From Owenia fusiformis (lineage: Eukaryota; Annelida; Polychaeta; Sabellida; Oweniidae): a stretch of DNA of 64,000 bases. The position numbers were made by a program, and so were the translations under genes. Positions 14,201 to 26,211 of this stretch are shown piece by piece (the stretch's first letter is position 1; every line of letters begins with the position of its first letter). The notes beneath the pieces were generated by a model, which was not told where the DNA came from, did not search any database, and saw only the letters and a list, made by a program, of their open reading frames with translations. The DNA lies in assembly GCA_903813345.2 (NCBI GenBank), contig CAIIXF020000004.1, positions 19,874,477 through 19,938,476 on the forward strand, read 5' to 3'.

Positions 14201-17200
14201 AAATAACTGAGTTAGATAATGCATAGATGCAGGGATCATCAGAAAAATAATATTCATACTGATATAAAGTTTAGTTTAGTTCGAAAAATCCTTTGCTCAA
14301 ACTAAAGATAATCTAAAACAAATGTGGTGCAAAGATATCAACAAAATTACACCCTATGTGTGGTCTATTATTTATTTAAGATGAACTAAAGTGGAAAATC
14401 GACTTTCCTTGGAATATTTGACAAAACAGTTGTAGTGTCTAACATCACTTCTAATGAAGCATTACGATCATCCATTATGAGATCACAAAATTCACATGAC
14501 CATTATAATAGTTCAAAACAATCAAGAATGCATGGTTCTTAACAATTTGATGTGTTTTATAGTTTATTTGATAACGTATTATGCATTTAAACATGGTTAG
14601 TTGGGGCTATTCTTGCACAATTTTTTATTTGCCCCGGGTGCCTTGATTTCCGGTTACTATGGCAACCATTTCTTAAATAATATTTCTGTTATACCAAATA
14701 TGTTTTGATAGATTAATGCAGCATTGTATATTACACATTCTGTGAAAAATTCATCAGAATATGTTGAAAAATAAAAAAATTAGAGAGATATTATGAGAAC
14801 TTTATGATATACCCTCGTATGTTATTGCTAAAAGTGGAAATGATGAAAAATTGATGAAAAATGCCAAATTTTGTTCTTAAATGTCTAATTTCTCGACACT
14901 AGTATACTACCCTGCGTCCAGAGTCTAGTTAAACTACACTCTGCCTAGTAGATACCATATTACAGTTTAGTAGCCCCGCCCCCACGACGGGTACCGGTGA
15001 CAGTTTGGGTAATAAATCACTTTTGACCTACGCGCTGACCTTTCTTCTACCAATCCGCGAGCTTGAAGAAACATACACCAAATGCGTTCTAATTAAATAT
15101 GTGCATGTCATTGGTCAATTCCGGGCTCAACGATGACGTCAGAAAGAATGACCATATATAGAACGTCTGTCAAATTTGGCCGACGAACACTGATTGGCGC
15201 GGTAAGTTCACAGGTTTATTTTAGTTTGAAAGAGTGAAGACGAAGCTCTCTTTTAAGAAGTGAAGTCAAACGAATGCAAAGGGTACTAGTATACTAATGA
15301 AGGTCCTGAAACATTATTAGCAATCAATAACACATAAAGAATAGCTACATCTTTGTTAAAGTTTATACTGGTAGTTTGAAGTTATTTTTTATATTTTCCA
15401 GTCATCTTCCCTAATAAATGGGGTAGGGGAGATTTGAAAGCTCTAATATGAACACTGTTTGTCCACTATACATTTTTCAGTACCTTAAATGGAATAAGAC
15501 ATGTACAAGAACAGATTTAATCAAAAATGCATCAACCAGTCAGCATAAAACTCAAGATATGAGGATCTATATGTTACTGCTGAAAGCAGCATTGATTAAA
15601 AAATGCCAAGTTTTGTCCTTAAATGTCTCATTTTCTAGCCACTTGAATACCAATAAAAGTTCTGAAAAATCTTAAAAACATTAAATAACACATAATATTG
15701 ATATAGAATAGCTACAACTTTATGAAAGTCTATAATTTAAAGTTATTTTATTTTTTCATATTTCTCGTTTATTTTCCATAATTGATGGGGTAGGGAAGTT
15801 CTGAAAGCTCTAATATGAACATTGTTTGTCTACTATACATTTTCTATACCTTAAATGGAAGAAGACATGCACAAGAACAAATTTGATTGAAAATGCAACA
15901 ATCAGACAGCATAAAACTCAAGATATGAGGAACTATATATTACTGCTGAAAGCGAAAATGTTAAAAAATGCCAAGTTTTGTCCTTAAATGTCTCATTTCT
16001 AGCCACTTGAATACCAATAAAAGTTCTGAAAAATCTTAAAAACAATAAATAACACATAATATTGACATAGAATAGCTACAACTTTGTTAAAGTTTATAAT
16101 TTCAAGTTATTTTATTTTTTCATATTTTTCAGTAATTTTCCATAATAAATGGGGTAGGGGAGATCTGAAAGCTCTCATACGAACATTGGTTGTCTACTAT
16201 ACATTTTCTATACCTTAAATGGAAGAACACATGTACAAGCACAGATTTCATCAAAAATGCACCAACCAGTCAGCATTAACCTCGAGATATAAGGAACTAT
16301 ATGTTAATGCTGAAAGCGAAAATGATTAAAAATGCCAAATTTTGTCCTTAAATGTCACATTTCTAGACACAAGTATACTAATGAAGGTCCTGAAACATCT
16401 GAGAAACCTTACATAACACAAAATATTGATATAGAATAGCTACAACTTTGTTTGAGTTGAACATTTTGATTTCTTTTAGTTTCCATTTTTAGCCCCTTTT
16501 TTCTAAAAAATTCAAGGTATGTCTTCTTCGGACCAGTATTAAGATATGTTCGCAAGAGTTATATGCTTCGCAGGCGAAATTATTTATGCAGGACACCCTA
16601 ATAGAATAAAAAATACACAGAAATTCCATCCAGCTCATAAAGTCATTTTTTCCTTAACGGAGCCTCTTAGAAAATTTTCCACCCCGAGTACTAGCTACCC
16701 TCTAAAGTTTTGTATTTTTCAAGTGAAAAATGGTGATGTGTGTTTCGTCGTGCAAACGTCATGCCGAAACAATAAAAAGGACTTTCAAAACGTAATGAAG
16801 AGCATCACAAACGATATGGCGGACATCCTTACCGAGCTGGATGATCAAACCATGTACAGCACCGTCACTTACTCTGGTACAACTAAGATAGTCGCAAAAT
16901 GGAGACAAAATCTTGGCAAAATCAACACAGGGAAACTAAAAGGCGGAAAGGTATGTGAAAAGGCTGGTAGTCACACTTTCCATAAATTCTGTGTTGAAAG
17001 GGCTAAAACGAATATTGCTTTATATCCAAAGAACATGTGTACGTTTTTATAGATTTTATTACATAAAATATAACATATTACAATTAACCTTTTTGGCATG
17101 GGGAGACGGCTATCTATCGATCAGAGCTTGCGTAATTGTATACCAAAGAAACGATTACGTAATCATGAGATAATGTTACTTAATGACAGCGCAAAATCAT

Positions 17201-20200
17201 GATTATGCAACCTTATATAATCATTAATCTTTGGGATAAGAGCCCCAAAACAAGTATACTCGTAAACGGAGTTTAAATAAAAAGCTCCGTGAACGATAGG
17301 ATACGCCGTTCCCCGAAGATTGATTGAATGAGGCCTGGTAACAGGACGAAGTCGGTGTTAATATGACGTAGGTGTATGCACCCTATGCAGACAGAGCCTG
17401 TGGGAAATATTGGGTGCGGAGCAAATGAGCGGAGGGTGCGGAGCTAACGGTTATTTTTGAATTTAAATTTGGGATATTTCTGAAACTAAGCCGTTTTGGG
17501 ACTTCAAATATACCAAGATATGTGTATTTGACACCAAATATCAATACAATTGTGAAAATAGTAGCGCAATTCATTCTATAGCGACGCAGTGTGCCTTTAA
17601 CCGTTCCCAGACCTATATATTTTGAAATTATCCTTTTAATACTGAGTCCCCAGCATTCATAAAAAATGGTGTTCAAGGTGCACTATCTATACAAATTATT
17701 TTTGCATCTTGGAAGCCAGGCAGTATCTGTGTGATTTTATAAAAATTCGGAAATGTTCTTCAGATATGAGCCCCTTTAAATATTGGGTGCGGAGCAGCTC
17801 CATAAACGTAGCTCCGCACCCAATATTTAGAGGGGCTCATATCTGAAGATCATTTCCGAATTTTTATAAAATCACACAGATACTGCCTGGCTTCCAAGAT
17901 GCAAAAATAATTTGCATGGGTAGTGTATCTTGAACACCATTTTTTATGAATGCTGGGGACGCAGTATTAAAAGGATAGTATCAAAATATATAGGTCTGGG
18001 AAATGTTTAAGACATACTGCGTCGCTATAAAATGAATTGCACTACTATTTTCACAATTTTATTGATATTTGGTGTCAAATACACATACCTTGGTATATTT
18101 GAAGTTCCAAAACGGCTTAGTTTCAGAAATATCCCAATTTTAAATTCAAAAATGACCGTTAGCTCCGCACCCTCCGCTCATTTGCTCCGCACCCAATATT
18201 TCCCACAGGCTCTGTCTGCATAGGGTGGTATGCATGCTAATACAAGAGCGTCGTAGGATAGGCATGTTACACTTACGCGAACGGTACGCGAAAGTACGCA
18301 ACATGCAACGAATGGAACATAAAAGCCAGCACGACTTATCCAAGATTGTAATTGTTGGGGCGCGGTTAATCTGGTCCATCCTATAGGCACCTTTCTACGC
18401 TGTAGCTCGGTGGAGAGAAATAGACCGGGTGCTTTTCTGCAAAAGGTCTCTCTGTAAAATGTGGTAGGCGTTTAGTGTTAGAAGTGTTCTGACAAGTGTT
18501 TCTTATGTAACTTTTTATGCTGAATCCAAAAAACCATGTTGGCAAGCTGAAATATGATTATTTAACCCTTAAAATACCATGTTAGTCCCCCCACCCCCAA
18601 AATTCACCCCTATCAGGGGGAAAAAATTCTCCAACCTAAAATAACTTTGATTTTATGGTTTTTGTAAGTGAAATACATGGACATTGTATAAAATAAACAT
18701 TTGAAGTATGAATGATACGGATTACCCTTAAGAAATTTGAATAAAAGCAAAAAGTATGTACCCCAGGGGGCAAATTTATGACCCATTTTTTTACTTTTTG
18801 TATCATAACTTTTTTATTAGACAATGATGGATGCTAAAAAAATCATGTAAAAGGCTCAATACCTGGTCTACTAATGCTGCAAGAATCAAAGTAATACCTT
18901 TGATAATTGCCTTGAAAAAAATTAGTGAATTTAAGAAAAAATGACATTTTAGCTGGGACTGATTTTATGTGTGACTATAACTGACCCCTATTGCTTTAAC
19001 ATTTATCCCTCTGTGTTCATATATTTGGCATTTTAGAATAAATATAAAATATAAAACTTATTTTAGCTAAGTTTTAGGAAGATTTAAGCTTTTAGCATGT
19101 TCAAATATTAAAAATTCATGAAATATGATGTCTAAAATTGATAAGTTATAGGTATACTCTTGGAAGAACCCTATAATTTCTTATTTATGAACATATCTGT
19201 ACCAATATTAGTTTTCTAGCTTAGAGAAACGATGTATGATATATCCTGGCTTGGCTTTCTGGTGGTTTGAACAATCTTTTAAGTGTTATCATTGAAAATT
19301 CATTCTTAAATCATAGGTCTGCAATTGATTAAATTCAAGTATACCATTAGTATCATTTTACTGGTATGAGCATAATTGAACTAGCTATGATTTCATAGAT
19401 TATTTGTTTGATGTATGACATATTTCGAGCTGACTCTCTGTTTATTTAAACCATCTAAGAGGCTTAATCATTGAAAACCATTACAAATAAAGGCTTAAAC
19501 GGACAGTATTAAGGTACACTATTAGAATACCCTTATTATTTCCAGACTTAGAGTTTATTGGTACCTACTACCGTTTCATAGCTCGGAGGTTTAATATATG
19601 ATATATTCTGGCTAGTTTTTCTGCAGATTTGGACCACCTAACAGGTCTAATCATTGAATATACTTAATATACTAGGTCTAAAATTGAAGTATTCAATAGA
19701 ACCCTCTATGGAAAAATTCAAAAAAGATTCAGAATGACATTAACCTCAACATTAGATCTGAATAATGATTAAAATCCTTCATAGAGCTGAACAAGGAAGA
19801 CAAGGCTAATTTCATTCTAAGCAGCCTGACAATTGCATGACGTGAGAGCAAAAGTACCAATGATTCATACAAATCTTCATTTTATGGAGTTTTCTTCCCT
19901 GAACATTGTTTTGTCATATTAAAAAATCCCCCCCCCCCCGGTCCCCATTAAACATTCTGTATTACTCTTGGAGTTAAGGCAGAAATTCTTGACAAATGGC
20001 TTTGACAACATTTTGAATTAGTGGGATGTTTCAGTTAATGAGAGTTTTTGCAGAGTAGCAATTTTTTGCAATTTAAATCCATTAGGACCTTATATGGGTA
20101 ATTCAAAAAAGATTCAGAATGACATTAACCACAACATTGGATCTGGAAATCAAATAAAGCAACTGATTGATGTGATCTCGGATGCCTCTTGTAAATCAGA

Positions 20201-23200
20201 ATTACAATCCTTCATAGAGCTGAACAAGGAAGACAAGGATTACTTTTCATTCTGGTAGTAATACATGGACATGGTCCAAATCTTGCTACGCTTCACCATA
20301 GCCTAAAGAAAGGGAAATTGGGAGCTTCATCCCAATATATTTCAATGCATGATTCCCCTTTTCATGAGATATGACCACCAAAAGTATGCAAGATGGGGCA
20401 CAGTACACTTCACTGCTGAAGTTTTACTTCCTTGAAGACTGTCGATCGCCAAATCCTCAGATGTAGATGCACTTGATGCTAATTTGTAAGAAGGATCATA
20501 TATCGGAAATATTGCGGTTGGCATTTCAATACCATTTGTTAAACAGTTAAACAGAAGAGTACATTTGAGTTGGCTTGAATATTTCATTCGTCAATGAGAG
20601 GGCTATTGGAAAAGACATCAGCTCATGTCTCATGATTTCATTGATGCCCACAGGTCTGTGGTTAGCTTCATATGCAGTGATAAGATTCCGCAAAACATTC
20701 CTGTCTGCCCTAACAACTTTCTGCTCGTTTATATTGGGATTAGGCATATGTTTAAAAAATGTTGGTGCTTGCTCAGTAGATCAAGAAATGTTGTGTCTTT
20801 CATTTGACTCTGTTGGTATCAACCTCTAAGACGCAAAGACATCCAGTTGTTGTTGGCCAAACTGTTGAGCGCCCATTGATTGTTTCTGTGAGTACATCTT
20901 TTGTACATATACTTTGGAGATTAAGTAATGGATCTTCTGAAAACATGCCAAACTTCAGCAGCATGTCACATATTTTATCTTCTTCCATAGATTCATGTTT
21001 TGATTTGCAAATTACCACCCCCCCCCTCTATGGAATCTCGAAATGCAAGTCCAAACATCATTCTTGTTTGGACTACCCATGTGTGACCTAAGATTATACC
21101 CCGGTGCCCATCTATTCAATGCAGATATTGTCTTTGTGTTATGCCTAAACTTCTGCCACCCTTCTAACCAATAGCATACTGGCATAGGGGTCAATCAACT
21201 TGGTTGATTGAATTTGTAGAGCCTTTTACCACATAGTTTCAATGCAAGAATCCTCGCTCAACTGCAGCAGGTACTAGTAGTTAGTGCATTTCCTCTAAGT
21301 TTACTGTGCCCCACCTTCCATAATTGTGGTGGTCATGAAATAAAAGATCATGCATTGAAATGGATCGAGATGAAGCTCCTTATTTCCCTTTCTTTGGGCT
21401 TGGGTGAAGTATAGCAAGATTTGGACCATGTCCATGTATCACCACCAGAATGAATTTAGCCTTGTCTTCCTTGTTCAGCTCTATGAAGGATTTTAATCAT
21501 TATTCAGATCTAATGTGAATCTTTAATGAATCTTTTTTGAATTTCTCAAAGAGGGTTCTATTGAATACTTCAATTTTAGACCTAGTATATTAAGTACATG
21601 TATATTCAATGATTAGACCTGTGAGGTGGTTCAAATCTGCAGAAAAACTAGTCAGAATATATCATATATTAAACCTCCGAGCTATGAAACAGTAGTAGGT
21701 ACCAATGAACTCTAAGCCTGGAAATAATAAGGGTATTCTAATAGTGTACCTTAATACTGTCTGTTTAAACCTTTATTTGTAATGATTTTCAATGATTAAG
21801 CCTCTTAGATGGTTTAAATAAACAGAGAGTCAGCTCGGAATATGTCATACATCAAACTAATCTATGAAATCATAGCTTGTTCAATTTTATTATTTTGGTC
21901 AATCTTGCATATTTTGCTTTAATATTTCAGAATTATTTACTTCATTTAATGTGAATTTTGTTGTGAACGTTTAATGATAATCTGATATTTTACAACACAT
22001 GCCCCATGTGGCCACCACTCCGGCCAACGAAGCTGTTGATGACTCTCGTACACATACCAACATGGATTGCAAGCTTCTAACGAAGCTATCCACTTAAAAT
22101 TGAAGAACATCTGAGAATTTGTCTGACACTAGTTTTACCTCTCTAGATAGATTTTAGTCATGCCATTGACAATTGAACAACCTCCTTCGCTAGATTTGAT
22201 TGTGCATGTAGAGGAGAAGTGGCCACATTGGACATATGTTGTAAAGTGCTGTAGTTTTTGACTCCATCGGCAGATTATCATGAAACTTTCACAACAAAAT
22301 TCACATTGATTGAACTAAATAATTGAGAAGTTTTGAGAAAATGCAGGATTGACAAAGTTAATTAAATTTTCTTCAGACCTGTTTTTTGGACACCCTGTAC
22401 CAGTAGAATGAAACTAATGGTATACTTGAATTTAAGCGATTGCAGATCTATGATTTAAGAATGAATTTTCAATGATAACACCTAAAATTGTTCAAACCAC
22501 CAGAAAGCGAAGCCAAGATATATCATACATTATTTCTCTAAGCTAGAAAACTAATATTGGTACAAATATGTTCATAAATAAGAAATTATAGGGGTCTTCC
22601 AAGGGTATACCTATAACTTATCAATTTTAGACATCATATTTCATGAATTTTTAATATTTGAACATGCTAGAAAGCTTAAATCTTCCTAAAACTCAGCTAA
22701 AATAAGTTTTATATTTTAGATTTATTCTAAAATGCCAAATATATGAACATAGAGGGATAAATATTAAAGCAATAGGGGTCAGTTATAGTCACACATAAAA
22801 TCAGTCCCAGCTAAAATGTCATTTTTTCTTAAATTCACTAATTTTTTTCAAGGCAATTATCAAAGGAATTACTTTGATTCTTGCAGCATTAGTAGACCAG
22901 GTATTGAGCCTTTTACATGATTTTTTTTTAGCATCCATCATTGTCTAATAAAAAAGTTATGACACGAAAAGTAAAAAATTGGTCATAAATTTGCCCCCTG
23001 GGGTACATACTTTTTGCTTTTATTCAAATTTCTTAAGGGTAATCCATATCCTTCATACTTCAAATGTTTATTTTATACAATGTCCATGTATTTCACTTAC
23101 AAAAACCATAAAATCAAAGTTATTTTAGGTTGGAGAATTTTTTCCCCCTGATAGGGGTGAATTTTGGGGGTGGGGGGACTAACATGGTATTTTAAGGGTT

Positions 23201-26178
23201 AAATAATCATATTTCAGCTTGCCAACATGGTTTTTTGGATTCAGCATAAAAAGTTACATAAGAAACACTTGTCAGAACACTTTTAACACTAAACGCCTAC
23301 CACATTTCCTCTAGATGAAAATGCGCCTTGTCTAAAAGTTCGAATGGGACACCTCGTGGGCAGACGATTTACCTCGTAGAGAACGTAGCCGAGATGGGCC
23401 ATTCAGGAATACCCCTCGCGTACCCGGTTTATTCTCGTAGAGAACGGAGCCAAGGTGTATTGAAATAAGTGGTCGAAGACACTAGCGTGCATGACTTACC
23501 CCGTTGAGGGTGCATAGCCCCGGGTGCATAGCTTAGTGGCAGCATAGTCCGTCAGTTCGTCAAGAAGGGGACATGCTGCATGTCCGTCAAAGTTATTAGA
23601 TTCAAAGATTAGTAATTGGTTTACACATACTGTATACACATTAATATTATGATTCGGAATTATTCCTAGATACTAGGTATAGTAAACTTACAAATAGTTA
23701 TCACATAGCTCTTGATATGAACATGTAACGGATGGAACACAAAAGGCAGCACGACTTATCCAAGATTGAAATGTCGGGGCGCGGTTAATGTGGTTCATCC
23801 TATGGGCACCGCTGTAGCTCAGTGAAAAGAAAGTTTGAATGGGACACATCGCGTGCACGGTTTATCTCGTTGAGAGAACGAACGTGGCCAAGATGGGCCA
23901 TTCAGAAAACGCTAAATAATACAAAACAATATTGAACTTTGATAAGTCATGGGCGAATGCCAATGAAACCATATATGTCCAGAGCAACGATTGGACCAGA
24001 TGATCTACCAAGGACCGTATAGCACGTCGCTGTTTATCAAGTAATGATTACACTGACACTTGAAATTATAGCTTGATAAGTTAATGGGTTGGATAATTGA
24101 TCACAGGAGCTGTTGGTGCTATATGTCTATCATCGCCATGAGGTAGATCATTTAAATTCAAAGTCATTAACTGGTAAATCACTGGAACGAAATCCTATCT
24201 TAACACCGTACATCAAGTAACGTTCCGACAGAGCTAGTCTAATTAATTTGACGATAGACACTATGGAGCTGCTATGATCGCAGAAATTGGTGTCTTGATA
24301 TATGTCCTAAGCGCCTTGTTTCATCGTCCAGGGGTCATGATCCTTGAGTCCTCTATATGCCTGGGAGCAAGAAGTGACCAATCCGTGGCGAAACGAATGA
24401 CCTGCGTAATATAAAGTATGGAATTAGTTCCCAGGGCCAAAAGCACATTCCCGACCGCGGTAGAATGTTAGATAAGGGCGGCATATCGGGTTTTACAAAT
24501 CATCAGATCATATGGCAAATGTCAGTCCTGAAATGAGACATTTGGTAGGCTCTAAATCCGGCAACCCGACCCTTGGTAAAAACTGTAATCGCATATTACA
24601 GAAAAATAGGGAGGTTGAAACTCAGTCCCCTGCAATGCACCTGGATTACCAAGGTATGAAATTTTTATTGATGAAATTAAACTGGTAATCGACTATGCTG
24701 TAACTTGCACTGAGTAGACCCATGAAGTAGAGCGGTGGGGATTAATATAGTCCAAATGTGCCTAAAATTGCGAAGGGATGTATTCTATTCAGATGTCTGC
24801 TATCAATGTGTGTTTATCACCCTGGACGAAGTGATAAGGTCAAAACAAGTGGCTCCGATTTAGGAAAATACGATCTTCCTAAAAATAAACATGGCAGAGC
24901 AGGGGTGAGTTTATTTCTTTAAATTATACCCTTTATTGGCCACATGACATGTTCAAACTCGGTGCATTTTGATCCAAGACATATCCACCTCTCTATATAT
25001 AATATTGTAACGATTAATACTAAGAAACGAAATGAATACGAATTGAAATAATTTACTTTTTTAAATAACCGCAATATTTTTTTTTGATTATTTTCGAAAA
25101 AATGGTAGATACTCTGTTTCAAATCCATTGATATTTGGCGATATGATAGTTTATGAACCAGGGAATGTCATATCACTATTATTTTTCTAATACAAGTAGT
25201 AATTTACGTCCCTGAGACGAGATTAGAATTATTTTCTGGAAAAAACGCGGCTCCGATTCCCACAGAATATATGGAAAATACGTGGAATGGATGTCTAATT
25301 AATCACTTGTTTACTTTCAGCTGTGTAGGCTTCCAAATCAATAATCGCGTCTTTTCCTCAAATGTTCGTCGTCAGGAGTAAAACAATAGGCATCACATCA
25401 AATTGAAATAACTGTCGATGCTGTAAATGCACATATGAAAAGAAACATACAATCTCGGTGTGTATGAACGTTTATATGCATCATTGATCATCAATGAAAG
25501 ATATTTTGACAATATAAAATCGTAATTTTTAGCGGGAGATATAATTCTCAACTTTAATTTACACTCCAGCCACTAATGCGCGTTCCATTCAATTTAAAAC
25601 ACACGAACTGAGTAGTTTAAGATGTACCACTTGAACATAATACAAAATTGTATATGATTCTCCTCTTTGTCCACAAGAATTTAACCTTACAAAAATTGGG
25701 GTACTAAAATTATTAATTTTTAGGAAGATCGTATTTTCCTAAATCGGAGCCACTTGTTTTGACCTTATCACTTCGTCCAGGGTGGTTTATACTGGCAAAT
25801 ACTATTTGACTTCCAAGTTGTGTCAAAGACCTGGTCGATAGGGTTAATGTGACATCAGTGTCGATGTCATATGCGTGTAAGCCGAGATCATGATCTGGTG
25901 AAGGTTGGACTTGAAACCGTTGATCATTTGAACCCTTCTTGAACCTTGCTTTTCCAGCTCATCTCTTGGAAATCTACAACATAAATAACCAAAAGCAGTA
26001 TTCATTCTTAAAAGACTACTCTCATTCTTATATTCCGTCATTTTAAATAGAAACTAAACAAACGTAGATGGATTGGGATTATGATGATCTTAGCAACCCA
26101 ATGGTGGCTGTTATGAAAACGCTAAATCATCCTTGCTGCCAGGGCATATAGTATAAATATATATTGCATTGTTAACAG

Positions 26179-26211
<33 letters not shown>

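Larger units (their letters stand above)
10151..16690. mobile_element. Large foldback structure with arms of about 365-bp repeats
   Basis: The outer ends are TACTCGGGGTGG at 10151 and its complement ending at 16690. The left arm (10151 to about 12330) holds tandem units of about 365 bases, recognised by CTCCCCTACCCCATTTAT at 10671, 11035, 11401 and, changed, 11715. The right arm carries the same units inverted near 16147, 15786, 15414 and 13634, interrupted by two later insertions (13792-14817 and 14908-15286). The central part (about 12330-13376) holds a decayed minus-strand frame. A 3-base CTA flanks both ends, but that is too short to be convincing. Arms are visibly diverged, so the element is not recent. 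The right end is 33 bases from the exon 3 acceptor. Confidence 0.75.
18457..23307. mobile_element. 4.85-kb foldback transposon with roughly 2-kb arms
   Basis: Ends AAATGTGGTAGGCG (18457) and its complement (ending 23307) begin inverted arms of about 2 kb: 18457-20405 and 21305-23307. The left arm contains a partial internal duplication (about 19690-19800 and 20098-20250). The right arm carries an extra 511-base inverted-repeat insertion (21888-22398). The 0.9-kb centre holds fragmentary minus-strand frames. No clear target duplication was found at the outer ends. Confidence 0.8.

Noticed and set aside
14908-15286. Solo LTR
   Set aside because: The TATA and donor fit an LTR, but the ends are TACCC and GGGTA rather than TG and CA, and the duplication is 9 bases rather than 4-6.
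17383-18223. Mirror-image frames in the 849-bp element
   Set aside because: They lie in the arms of a hairpin element and are repeated in its other copy; no transposase-like motif.
23811-23845. tRNA-like SINE promoter (TAGCTCAGTG and GTTTGAATGG)
   Set aside because: The A-box-like and B-box-like words are only about 18 bases apart, too close for a tRNA, and no cloverleaf forms.
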